Part shown: piece by piece, positions 1 to 11,290 of the stretch | Layout of the letters: every line of letters starts with the position of its first letter | Numbering within the stretch: the first letter of the stretch is position 1 | Source: Chromera velia | Taxonomy: Eukaryota > Sar > Chromeraceae | NCBI GenBank assembly: GCA_018398765.1 | Contig: JAHBMJ010001195.1 | Coordinates: 27,501-50,000 of the forward strand | DNA length: 22,500 nucleotides | Direction: 5' to 3' | Translations under genes and position numbers: made by a program | The notes under the pieces: generated by a model | Seen by the model: the letters and a program-made list of their open reading frames with translations, nothing else | Told to the model about the DNA's origin: nothing | Database searches by the model: none

Positions 1-1381
<1,381 letters not shown>

Positions 1382-1801
1382 TCGATTTGAAGCGTGAAAG
1401 GCCAATGAAGGAAAACTCGAGTCTAAATCTATACGTCGAAACATAAATGTTATACAACTTGAAAATCAATAACCTTGGAGGAGACTTAAGCTTATCTGAA
1501 CCCTAGTCTTAGTCTTTATAGTAAGTTTATACGACGGATTTAAATAGATTAATATCTAAAACTTGTTCTGTTCTTTAAAATATACTTTATATTATTTTCT
1601 TCGGCACCGCCGCACATACCGCTATTTGCCGTATGCACATTTAAAAAGAAAACGTTCAATTCCTCAACTTTTTAATTTTTTAAAGTTGATTATAAGTACA
1701 CTGAAACTATAGTGTAGCACAATTCAAATTGTAACATAAAAGTCACACAATACCCTGTACATTAGTACCAGTAACACAAATTAGGATTAGAATTAGGATT
1801 T
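1382..1801. other. AT-rich intergenic DNA downstream of the RNA polymerase gene
   Basis: The first part should be the 3' UTR and polyadenylation region of the polymerase gene. No AATAAA is evident close to the stop. There is no supported gene. Short AGGATTAGAATTAGGATTT-like iterations occur just before the 1810 element. Confidence 0.6.
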
Positions 1802-1809
1802 ATCTCCGG

Positions 1810-2049
1810 CTAGGCGACGCACAGTGGTAAAAAAAAAAAAAAGAATAGACATGTCGAGATTTTTTTTTTCTTTTTTTTTTTTTTAGTCTGGTAGTCAAAG
1901 GTCCAAGCAAACTTAGCAAAGGTAGGTTTTTTAGTTAGATGTGTTTTTGTTATATGTTTGGCACTTCCAATAAAATAATAGAAAAAAAAAAAAGATTAGG
2001 CTTCTCCAGATTTGTTTTTTCTTTTTTTTTATCACTGTGCGTCGCCTAG
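1810..2049. mobile_element. MITE-like non-autonomous DNA transposon with 8-bp TSD (hAT-like)
   Basis: The 240-bp element starts CTAGGCGACGCACAGTG (1810-1826) and ends in its exact reverse complement (2033-2049). The inverted termini extend about 28 bp with one mismatch into A-rich/T-rich runs. The 8 bases on each side are identical: ATCTCCGG at 1802-1809 and 2050-2057. Inside are only poly-A/poly-T runs and an AT-rich core, with no coding capacity. An 8-bp duplication and a C-T-A-G-G start fit the hAT superfamily best, but the TSD does not match the hAT consensus (nTnnnnAn) fully, so the superfamily is an inference. A transposase from elsewhere in the genome would have to mobilise it. Confidence 0.88.
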
Positions 2050-2130
2050 ATCTCCGGAGGATTGGCCTCCCGCCCTAATGCCGAATATCCAACGTGTCAC
2101 AATAAGTATGATAAAATAGTTAGAGTAACT

Positions 2131-2220
2131 TAGGTGTGATGAAATTGTTAGACAAAAATTCAATTAAGTGAACCTAAACTTTTAAAGTGATTTAAAGTTT
2201 TTGGACTTAAATTTGGAGTC
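2131..2220. repeat. Possible orphan end of a 2550-type MITE
   Basis: TTAGGTGTGAT at 2130-2140 matches the terminus of the element at 2550 (CTAGGTGTGATCT). It is followed by AAACTTTTAAAGTGATTTAAAGTTT-like sequence resembling that element's right arm. No matching inverted end or duplicated flank was seen, so this may be a truncated relative or chance. Confidence 0.3.
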
Positions 2221-2246
2221 GTTGAAGTTCAGATTGTTCTTCTACA

Positions 2247-2428
2247 TTCAGTCATTCTGACTCATTCAGTTATCTCGATCACTCAATCACTCACTCGATT
2301 ACCTCTGATACCTCACTCACATTCACTCACCTCATTCTGACACTCACCTATTAAACTCTATCACTCACTTACTTACTCACTCACTCTGAGTCACTCACTC
2401 TGAGTCACTCACTCACTCACTTACTTAC
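2247..2428. repeat. Degenerate TCAC/ACTC tandem repeat
   Basis: About 180 bp of imperfect CACTCACT/TTACTTAC iterations, with CTGAGTCACTCA repeated in the second half (around 2386-2412). It is simple-sequence DNA between the two MITE-like elements, with no gene. Confidence 0.8.
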
Positions 2429-2549
2429 CATAAGCTAGGGAAGTAACCCAGTGAAGAGCAAGGAAGGGGTGCGGAGCGGTTTTTAGAGCGGTTCAGAGAC
2501 TAATTACTGCTCAGCAGTGTTGCAATCTCAAGGGAGATGCTGGTAGTCT

Positions 2550-2814
2550 CTAGGTGTGATCTGTACGGATCTTTAAAGTTATTTTTATAATGAAGTCTGA
2601 CAACAGACTTTAGACTTTTTAATTTTAAAACGTTAAGAGTAAAAAGCTTAAACATATTGATATATTGTTTATGATTGTGTAGCCTTTTAAAACATTTTTT
2701 AATGTATGAGAAAAAACTTTTAAAGTGCGTTTCAAAAGTTATATTTTAGAGTTTATAAACTCAAACTAGACTTCAAACTTTATTTCACTTTAAAACTTTA
2801 TAGATCACACCTGG
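2550..2814. mobile_element. Second MITE-like element with 8-bp TSD
   Basis: A 265-bp element with termini CTAGGTGTGATCT (2550-2562) and, reverse-complemented from the right end, CCAGGTGTGATCT (2814-2802): 12 of 13 match. Weaker inverted similarity continues through TTTAAAGTT and GAAGTCT motifs. The flanks GGTAGTCT (2542-2549 and 2815-2822) are identical, an 8-bp target-site duplication. The interior is AT-rich and non-coding. TSD length and the C-Y-A-G-G terminus match the 1810 element, suggesting the same transposase superfamily (hAT-like, inferred). Confidence 0.82.
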
Positions 2815-2822
2815 GGTAGTCT

Positions 2823-3369
2823 ATAATGAGACGGCCGGGACCTGATTTGACGGTTTTAGCTTGGCTAAAGTTGCGCTGTATAGTTTGCACGAATTTGCGC
2901 GTAGCTGTTTTTCTAAGGGGCTATGCAAAATTTGTTCATACGTGTATGTGTGGAGTCCACACGGCCCACAGAAGTATGTAAAGGCTATACAGCTATGCCG
3001 CTGCCGCCCCGCTGCCCCCCGATGCGTGTTAAACCGCGCCAAACACCATAAACACGCAATCTATAACTATTTTTTTTCACATATAAGTGTGACTTAATTA
3101 AATCAGTTAAAAGTTCTTAAAATCACAATTATTATGTCACAAATCATTATGACACAAAAGGTTCTAGAAATTCTCATTGTGACATACAATAGTCCCAGTG
3201 TAATCATAAGTAAGTTTGAGGATCGAAAGTCACTTATTTTTTCCCTATAGTTTTTTTTCCTTTTAAGAGTACTTAGGATAGGATAGGATTTATGTTTTGA
3301 GTCACCCTGCGGGCCACTGCTGGGCCTCGACTTGCACCGTCAATTGCACTTGCAATAAAATATGAATAC
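2823..3369. other. Intergenic DNA, no supported gene
   Basis: The GC-richer part (about 2830-3050) is open on both strands for 73-78 codons, but neither frame resembles a known protein and the two overlap antisense. The remainder is AT-rich with repeated TGTCACA/ATTATGACAC-like words and a short GGATA iteration near 3275-3290. Confidence 0.5.
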
Positions 3370-4617
3370 ACTATACGGTTAGGAGTAACGGCTGCACGGT
3401 AACCAGAATTGTGGTTATGGTAATACTTAATTTAGGTTGGGTTACCATGGTAGTGGTAGTAGGGTATTTTTAGTATAATCATAGGTTAAAAACTGTAAAA
3501 AAATGAATGAAAAACAATTTAAAACACGTTTTAAAAACTGTAAAAAATATGATTATACAGCCTTATTCGATCATAAATTTAATTTTCATCTTGGCAGCCT
3601 TAATAGCAAGTGTGGAAGGTTTGTTAAATACATTGTGAATTAACGATACTCACAATGACTCACTGCAGTAGCGGGATGGTAGCGGGACAGGGAGAATTTG
3701 AACCTCTCTCAATTTTACTACAAAATAAGAGACTTTCATGTACTTTCATGATTCCGAAATCTTGCAGCGCAAGCCTACCCTCAATATAATCCATGCCGCC
3801 CAGGGACCGCATGCGCCTAGCAGATTCCATTATCAAGGCGCTTTTGGATAATTTGTATGTCGGTCAGCATCCTGAATAATTACACAAATATGGAATTGAT
3901 GGAATGAAAAGACCTTTTGCCATATAGAGTCAGACAGCGAGGGAAGGATGCTTTCTGTAATACCAGCAATTCCTGCTTGGAGTCCTCCTCTTCGGCCACA
4001 CATACATGCAGGACTATCATACATGGCTGCCATCTTCAGTTTTTCCTTCAAACCGGAGAAACTTTGTTCACTTTTTTTACAGATAGATGGAATCATTTTG
4101 TCGTGCATCCTGACAAAAAGTTATAGAAATGTCATAGAGATCTTATAGAAATGTTATAAAAATGTGATTGAGGGTTTTTTCATATATCATCTTATAGAAA
4201 TCTAATAGAAATCGATAGAAATCAGATAGAAATGTCATAGAAATCTGACTCTAAAATTTCTATCAGATTTCTATCGATTTCTCTAAGTTGGATTTCTATA
4301 TTGGATTTCTATGATATTTCTATAATCAGATTTCTATGACATTTCTATCAGATTTCTATCGATTTATATTAAATTTCTATAACATTTTTATAAGATTTCT
4401 ATAACATTTCTATAACTTTTTATAGGGATGTTAATTCACGTCAAAAAACTTTTGAAACGTTTTTTTTTTTTTCTTCGAATGCCGGGGCCCCCAGCTGTCA
4501 GTTACCATGGTAGTGGTAGGGCCCCTGGACCTTCCAAGTTACCATTTGTCGGTTACCAAATTTATGGTAACCAAGGCTACCCTCAACCCCCCCCGTAGTT
4601 ACTCCTAACTGTATAGT
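3370..4617. mobile_element. Putative 1.25-kb element with 20-bp terminal inverted repeats
   Basis: ACTATACGGTTAGGAGTAAC at 3370-3389 is inverted at 4598-4617 with one mismatch. Just inside both ends are several GGTAACC/GGTTACCAT words, and an exact 19-bp direct repeat GTTACCATGGTAGTGGTAG lies at 3441-3459 and 4501-4519. No convincing target-site duplication was found: TAC lies at 3367-3369 and 4617-4619, but the latter overlaps the terminus. The interior holds a foldback array (4115-4424) and overlapping 66-91-codon open frames that I do not recognise. It could be a non-autonomous DNA transposon or a nested repeat. Confidence 0.55.
4115..4424. repeat. Foldback array of TATAGAAAT-type units
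   Basis: The left arm (4115-4247) is a chain of roughly 9-11-bp units built on TAGAAAT (TATAGAAATGT, CATAGAAATCT, CGATAGAAATC). The right arm (4256-4424) carries the same units inverted (ATTTCTAT). Outer ends match well: AAAAAGTTATAGAAATG on the left against ATAACTTTTTAT on the right read in reverse. The arms are separated by only about 8 bases, so a single strand could form a long imperfect hairpin of more than 130 bp. Confidence 0.85.
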
Positions 4618-4822
4618 ACCAAAAAAGAAAGGGAAATATAAACGGAAAGAGACGTGTCGCAAGATCCAGACGAATCAATAGCTTGGTGAATGGGCTAGAA
4701 GATAGGAAGGCAGCAGGAATAGAGACAGAATCTTCCATCCCCGTGCTGCCCTCACTGATTTTCAAAGAGAGAATCCTTCCAGACAGAGGCTCTCCATGCT
4801 CCTTCTAACAGAAAGGAAATGA

Positions 4823-5258
4823 CAGTCACGTCCGTCAGACACAGGAAACGATCTGCACATACGCACGCTGTCCCCTTGTCTTCTTAAATCTTCTGCAAAC
4901 ATCCGCCCTCTTCTGAGAGCGATGACTGGTGATTATGTGCAGCAGGAGGAGCTGGAGAAGACCTGCTCGGCTTGCTCTAGCAGAAAGGTTTGTGATGAGA
5001 TCTACCTGCTTACGGAATGTGTGCTCACAGAGAGAGAGAGACAGAAGCTTGACAGAATCATTAGCAGAATAAGGGAACGCGCGCCCATATTGACCAACAG
5101 GTGGAAATTGCATAATGGGTGGCTGCCTCGGGCCCTCGGCTGGTAGGGGAGTGGGAGAGAATAAGAAGAAAGTCCGAGAGATGATTGTTCTTATATCGTC
5201 GTTCCAGCCTTTGGCGGGCACGAGAGCTGTTGAGGAGTGTATAGCCAAATTTGAGTGA
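4823..5258 (+). pseudogene. LINE-type retrotransposon remnant, C-terminal zinc-finger end
   Basis: The frame open from 4823 to the stop at 5144-5146 reads ...LLRAMTGDYV, then CSAC followed by DEIYLLTEC, ending in ERERQKLDRII. This is the C-x2-C ... H-x3-4-C pattern found after the reverse transcriptase of many non-LTR elements (zf-RVT-like). The expected His of the H-x4-C half is Tyr here. After the stop, the next frame continues plausibly to 5258 (KKKVREMIVLISSF), suggesting a frameshift. It matches the better-preserved ORF at 21646-22410 (DEIHMLTEC ... ERAHMYRIL), so both appear to be one family. Downstream DNA to about 5425 ends in an A-rich stretch that may be the element's 3' tail. Confidence 0.6.
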
Positions 5259-6907
5259 GTTCGTGTTACCAGGTGTTAATGAATTAATCCGCTAGCTAGG
5301 TTAACAAACCAACATTGCATATCATGCCCCGTGGTTGGCCGGAGCCTAAGTGCTGGCTCACCGGCCCGGGCTTTAACCGCCTCAATTTAATTCACTTCAT
5401 GAAATAAAAATTAAAAAAGAAAGCTAGAAAAAAAAAATTAAGATATTTTTTTTTTTTCTCTATGCGGCACCCTAGACTTTCTTAAACGTGTGTAACAACA
5501 TACCTAGCAACATGCGCTTTTTAAATTAGATTGAAATCACTTAGAAAATCATACACGTAGTTTATAACATAGACATACGTTTTAAATTATTTAGAAAATT
5601 AACTGGATATACTAAATATACCTATAGAAACATACGCAAATTAACACTATAAACAATAGACTAAGCAACATCAATTAAACTGGTTTCGGTGGATTTGTGA
5701 TCTGATTTTGCAGTGTGACTGCACTTGTCTCCCGTTTCTCCCCAGTCCCGCCCTTCCAGATCCCCTTTATCCCCCCCTCTACTGAATTCATTTGTCTTTG
5801 ATTCACCGCCGTTTCAACCTCCGCTCAATCATCCACGGATCCATACATGTATTAATGCACTGGCAGGCATTCACTCACTCATTCAGGCTTTCATTCATGC
5901 AGACCTCACGCACCATACACCACCATGATGGTGCAGCAAGCCAGCCAGAGTGACGGTGAGGTAGGGGGAAAAGGGGGAGAGATGGAGCAAGTAAACTTAC
6001 AAACAAGATTGAGGCAGCGCATAGCAGCAGGCCTGCCATTTAAGCACATGGCGAAGGAAGGCTGGGAGAATTAGGAGAAAGAAGAGCTGTCGTTGGGGAC
6101 AATGATGCACTTCAGAAGAGAAGAGAAGAGAAGAGGACAGACTGATGAGGTGACCGAAGGCAGATCGATGGGAAAGACATGCAGTCAAGGCGCGTGTGCA
6201 TGTGAAAGGAAAGCTTGATCATACCTTGAATTGCGGTGAGTGCATACGACAGAAAAGAGAGACGATCATGGAGGGAATGGGGGAGACGAATAAGAGAAAA
6301 CTGCAATGAGCATCCATCCAGCTCCCTCAACGTCCAGCCTGCCCAGGTGACCGAGTCAGTGGCACACAAGCAAAACAGGAAGGAAAGAAGGGGAAGGACT
6401 CAATCCCTCCTCCCCAATCCCTCCTAGGATCCCTCCCTCCTGTCAAAGTGAACAAAACCTTCCCGCCCTTTCCCTTCCTTTCCACTCATTTCCGTCTCTC
6501 CGACACCAACAAGCAGTCATTCCCTCCCATCCGGATGGAGGAAGGGAGGCTTGATGACACCCCCCCCCCAACGAATGAGGCAGGAATCGAACGCGTCGCC
6601 CGATCCATTAATGAGCCGACAGCAGGAATTCAATCAAGGGCAGGAAGGAAGAGAGACTTCCTTCCCTGAATTAATTCAATGCCCCCCTCCCTCCTTCATT
6701 CCGCCTGTGTGCCTGCAGGCATCCTTCTCCCCGTTTCTTCTCCCTCTGTGCTGTGGTTGGTCTTTCTCTCCCTCCCCCGCCCCCTTGCGCAGTGCGTGCG
6801 TGTGTGTGTGTGTGTGTGTGTGGGTGTGGGTCTGGACGGCGACAGAAGCAAACTTGACTGAAATGACGCAAGACACTCCCCTTCCTTCTCTTTCCTTTCC
6901 CCTCCCT
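5259..6907. other. Intergenic DNA with possible LINE 3' tail and PRP19 downstream flank
   Basis: 5260-5430 is GC-richer and ends in AATAAAAATTAAAAAA, possibly the tail of the LINE remnant. 5430-5700 is AT-rich with loosely repeated ACATACG/TTTAAATTA words. 5720-6900 is CT/CCTTCC-rich with a GAAGA run near 6114-6135 and a GT microsatellite at 6797-6831. The open frames here (60-85 codons) overlap each other and resemble nothing known. The part next to 6908 should be the PRP19 3' UTR. Confidence 0.5.
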
Positions 6908-7275
6908 TCAGCCTTCCCACACCTTCACTGCGCGGTCCATTCCAGCAGACACGATCCACTCCATGTTCTGCGCCACAGCAACAGAGCTGACTGCGGCGTT
7001 GTGACCAGAGAACACAGCCGTTTCCGGGCAGGCAGCCTTGCCCTCCAGTCTGAACACGTGCACGTTCGGGCTTCCTGCCACCGTCAGATAGTGGCCAGAG
7101 TAGTCGAAAACGATCTGGTTCACAGCTTTGCTGCCGTCACCGATCTGCATGCAAAAACACAAAAATACATCAGAGAACCATGCATGCCGATCTATCGAGC
7201 CATGAATGAGTCTCTGAAGTCACTCACATCAAGACAAACGGTCAAGCGGAAACTTCGGGAGGGAGAAAGGAATGA

Positions 7276-7335
<60 letters not shown>

Positions 7336-7841
7336 TGTGTGTGTATGTGCGTGTGTGTGTGTGTGCGTGTCTGTGCAGAGAGACGACGGAAAAAGATCTT
7401 CCCCCCCTGGTCTCTGGTCTGTCTGTGCAGGTATGTAAATTTATTTATCGAGACAGGACAGGTCGATCGATCGATCATGCCCCTTCGTTCGTCTCCTGAC
7501 AGCCAGCAGATGCAATCGCAGAGAGATGAATGCGGGGGGGACACACACAAAAAGGGAATACATAAAGGCTGCCTTTGCCTCAGGGAAGGATGCATGGATG
7601 GAAAGACGAACGCAACGAAGGAGGGGTGAAACAGGGCAGTCAGGAGACAGAAAGGAAGAGGGTTCGTTTTGCAAAAAAAAAAAACAGAAACAAACACAAA
7701 AACCCAGATGATTTGTGAAAGAGGCAGAAGAGAGGGAGGATCAAACAGCTGAAAGAAAAAAAAGAAAGAAAGAAAGACAGACAGAAAGAAAGAAAGAAAG
7801 AAAGACAGAAAGAAAGAACGGAAGAAAGAAAGAACGAACGA

Positions 7842-7876
<35 letters not shown>

Positions 7877-8035
7877 GAAGGAAGGAAGGAAGGAAGAGAA
7901 GAGAAGAGAAGAGAAGAGAAAAGAAAAGAGAGAGAGAAAGAAGAAAAGAAAGAAACGAAAGAAACGAAAGAAAAGAAAGAAACGAAAGAAACGAAAGAAA
8001 AGAAAGAAAAGAAAGAAAAGAAAGAAAAAAAAGAA

Positions 8036-8066
<31 letters not shown>

Positions 8067-9583
8067 GCAGGAAAAAAAAAAGGCATCCACTCAGGAACGT
8101 CGTAAATACACAAAAGACACCCTGCAGAAACCGCACTCCTTTTTATGCATCAATACAAAACAACAAAAAGGTGCTCCACTCTCAACTGCCCCCCGTCATC
8201 TTTGGTGATCTGGGAAAGAGCTCAGATTGACGAACACGACAGAATGCGAAGCGAACAGATGAAGAGAAAGGAGGGAGGGCACATTCGGATCCTGCCCTTC
8301 ACTCTCAGCGCATACCCACCTACCCACCAACCTACCGTGATGTTGTGGAGAGTGGCGGTCTTGCGCAGATCCCAAACACGCACAGTCCCGTCTGCAGAGG
8401 AGCTCGCAAGGAAGTATCCGTTTTCGCTGAACGACAGCGACGTGATCGGACCGGTGTGCCCCTCCAGAGTGGCCCTGTGCCCCCCACCAGTCAAATCCCA
8501 CATATGGATGTTCCCGTTCATGTCCCCGGTTCCCATGATCAAACCGTCAGGGTGGAAGGAGCAAGATTTCAATGGCACCTCCCCCTGCACAAACGACTGC
8601 ACAACCTGGCCTACTTGCAGGTCCACAAACGCCCAACTCGCGTCTGCAGAGGCAGTGCCAGCGTGGGTGATGATAGGGTGGATGGCCAGACCGTTGACTG
8701 CTGCTGTGTGTTTTCGGATCACGTGATTGCACGCATACTTTCCATTCCCCCCCATACTCCACACGCGCAACGATTTGTCTTCGGACGTACTCAGAATTGC
8801 ATCGTATTGGGGGTGGAAAAGACACTGCGTGACCCGCTTCCCATGACCCGACAGCTTTTGGAGAGTCTTTGCCCCCTGGACATCGTACACTATCACCTGC
8901 CCGTCCATCCCCCCTGTGACGATTTTCCGTGCAGGTGCAACCTTCTTATCCAAATCCACCCACGTGACCCCAGGCGTGGTGGAGGAGTGCATGGGTTGGC
9001 TAGAGGCCTCATGAATCTGGGAAACCTGCTCGGGAGTTTTCAGATTCGGGTGCTCTCTTCCCTTCCTCGTCGGCTTGAGCTGTACAGCCAACTGCTTGAT
9101 CTCTTCTACCAAGTCGGTGGTAATACCAGGCTCGACACTCTGACCGCCCCCCCCAGATACCCTCGCTTCCTGCAACTGCCGCTCGAGCATATGGACTCGC
9201 TCGCGGGCTGCGTCTCTCTCTCTGATCACTCTCGCAATGACTCGACAGGCTGCGTCGTGCTGGTAGAGGGTGTGGGAGAGTTGACTTCGGGACTGCTCCA
9301 ACTGTGTTTTCAGCTGGAAAGTTTCTATCATGGTGGAGTCCCATTCGGTTTGGAATAGTTGGAGGAGACCCGGGATCGAATTGGCGGCCATCGGTCGGGG
9401 TTTGACGTTCTTTGAGGAGCGAACAGGTAGAAGCTGCTCGGACGTCAACTCCTCTCCCGTCAACGGGCAGGTGGGGGAATTTGCGAGGTGCTTTTCAATC
9501 AGACGCTTCTCAAAAATATAACCAGTGGGCGAGAAAACAGGCTCCTCTGGAGGCTGTCCAGAAATTGCACAAACAAGTGCCAT
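6908..9583 (-). CDS. PRP19: Pre-mRNA-processing factor 19 (U-box E3 ubiquitin ligase, WD40)
   Basis: Scaffold and E3 ligase of the NineTeen Complex, which stabilises U5/U6 in the active spliceosome; nuclear. Exon 1 is 9583-8336 (416 codons) and exon 2 is 7144-6908 (78 codons plus TGA), giving 494 aa against about 500 for the family. Splice sites are ATCACG|GTAGGT and GCATGCAG|ATCGG, phase 0. Residues 1-70 form the U-box, beginning MALVCAISGQPPEEPVFS and including GYIFEKRLIEKHL and TCPLTGEEL. Residues about 70-145 form the coiled-coil tetramerisation region (LLQLFQTEWDSTMIETF, then RERDAARERVHMLERQL). From about residue 200 there are WD40 repeats (GGMDGQVIVYD, TSEDKSLRVWS, GDMNGNIHMWDL, SADGTVRVWDLRK; exon 2 SAGMDRAVKVW). 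It is divergently transcribed from the gene at 10255. No disrupted motif was seen. Confidence 0.96.
7276..7370. repeat. (CT)n(GT)n microsatellite in PRP19 intron
   Basis: CT (7276-7298) runs straight into GT with TATG/TGCG variants (7299-7370). It is the same compound arrangement as in the RNA polymerase intron, but antisense to the PRP19 transcript. Confidence 0.95.
7751..8081. repeat. 330-bp near-pure purine tract (GAAA)n in PRP19 intron
   Basis: The plus strand is almost entirely A and G: GAAA units, then GGAA (about 7874-7896), GAGAA (about 7896-7930), and GAAAC/GAAAA units. Only scattered C residues interrupt it. On the PRP19 (minus) strand it reads as a long TTTC polypyrimidine tract. 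Long open frames on both strands here are repeat artefacts. Confidence 0.97.
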
Positions 9584-10254
9584 GACTGATCAGTGGTTGA
9601 CTCTTTTCTTTTCCTTTCTTTTCTTGAGTCCTTTTCTTCTGAGACAAATCGGGGCAAGAGAGAGAAGAGAATGCAAGCTCAAAGGAAGAGAAAGACGATG
9701 GAGCGAAACAGAGAAACCGACTTCTTACGTTTTTTTGTTCTGATGCTGCAGACGAAAAGACAAGCAGCAATTATACTCTGAAACGGTCTTCTATTCCCTC
9801 CTGTCAAATTGTCTGCCGCGTCTTGGACTGTCGAGAACGATCCATGCAGGCTGACGTGGTTTGAGAGGATTTATCTGCAGTGACTTAAGTTCCCAGCATT
9901 ACGTCAGGAGTTGTCAAATCTGAACCCTCAATCATCTGTGATGGCCGCAAATTCAGTGACGAGGGGGATTGAAGGGGACTTGAAGATGTTCGAGGGAGAC
10001 GGCTGAAACTTCAAAATTGCGGCCGGCCGCGCGCGGGCCGCGGCGGCCCGCCGCGCGCAATTTTAATTTTTGTGCATGGGGGGCACGGCGGCGGCGGCGC
10101 GCGCGGGTCTTCATTCGATCCCACTAGCTCTCTGAAATTAAACGTCGAGACCATTCTTCTTCCAGACAGCTACTTCTTGTCCCTGTTGTTCATCTACACA
10201 GCGCTCAGTGCATGGGTATATAGCGTTCTGATCCGAAGTCTTGCACAGTATTGG
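9584..10254. promoter_or_regulatory. Shared upstream region of divergent PRP19 and MAN1-like genes
   Basis: The 671 bp separate the PRP19 ATG from the first in-frame ATG of the MAN1-like gene, so both 5' UTRs and promoters should lie here. At 10013-10064, perfect arms AAAATTGCG/CGCAATTTT flank a core, and 10019-10058 is 40 bp of only G and C with strong self-complementarity. Just beyond, an ATG at 10076 opens a 19-codon frame (10076-10135) that would be a uORF. No clear TATA box was identified. The promoter function is inferred from gene orientation only. Confidence 0.55.
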
Positions 10255-11127
10255 ATGCACAAGCACAACACTGCGGGAGTAGCAGCGAGTGACATCGCGA
10301 AGAAAGAAAAAAAAATGGTGAAGACGGCCTGGTCCGACTTCACGGCGAAAGACCTTACCACCTTCTTGCGACAGAGTGGCAAAGACGATGTCAAGAAAAA
10401 AAAAGATGACATCATCGCTCAATGTGTTGCGTTCTTCGGCAACGATCCCTCTGCTTTGATATCTGAAGAGGGAAAGTTAGTCGCTGTCCGCACCCCTACA
10501 AGGACTTACAGCGCCAGCGAAAGGCAAGCCCCCCCCACTGGCAGAAGCAGACCTGCCACCCCAAGGAGGTCCCCCTCCAGAGGCCCTCCGACCACTCCTC
10601 GGTCCAAGTCCAGACCGAAGACGAAGGCCAAGCCAAAGCCCCGTTCATCCTCCAGACGCAGAGCAGAGGAAGACGCGACACAAAAGCAGACGGGAGAGCC
10701 TGCCCCTCCCAAATCACCCCGTGACCCCAGCCCGAAGCCAAAACCTCGCTGGCCAGTCAACAAAGGTCCAATTAGCAATTTGACAAAGTCAAAGACGCCA
10801 GCATGGAATCTGTGGGGTGTGAATAATCTTTTCTCCGTCGCAGCGCTTGTCGTTGTCGGTGCGGTGTTGTATGCGTTCTATCTTTGGGGCCCTGACCATT
10901 TTGGGCATCGCACTGTTTTCTGCAACGTTGGGGAGGATCCTCCGGAGGTGGCTCCTGACTTCAACGACGAAAACGCCCGCGAGAAAGTGACGTGCGTTCG
11001 GTGTCCTGAACATGGACTGTGAGTCGATCTCATCTCTTCTTTGGTTTCTTTGTCTTTCTCCTTTTTCCTCCCACAGTGTTTGTGGGCACCCGGGGCGTGT
11101 CAAACCTGCCTGGCAGCGCTGACAATC

Positions 11128-11199
<72 letters not shown>

Positions 11200-11254
11200 T
11201 GTGTGTATGTGTGCGTGTGCGTGTTATGTGTGTCTTGTGTGTGTGGTGCGTGTG

Positions 11255-11290
<36 letters not shown>

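Noticed and set aside
2247-2428. Possible CRISPR or telomere-like array
   Set aside because: Irregular TCAC iterations without unique spacers, and the unit is not a known telomere repeat.
2821-3097. Overlapping 73- and 78-codon frames on opposite strands
   Set aside because: No similarity to known proteins, and the two conflict with each other.
6551-7438. 295-codon plus-strand open frame
   Set aside because: It is antisense to PRP19 exon 2 and runs through microsatellites; no protein-like conservation was seen.
7242-8230. Several long open frames rich in Ser/Phe/Leu or Lys/Glu/Arg
   Set aside because: They are produced by the GAAA/TTTC tract in the PRP19 intron; repeats avoid stops in all frames.
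8345-9358. 337-codon plus-strand open frame
   Set aside because: It lies antisense to the clear PRP19 exon and has no recognisable domain.
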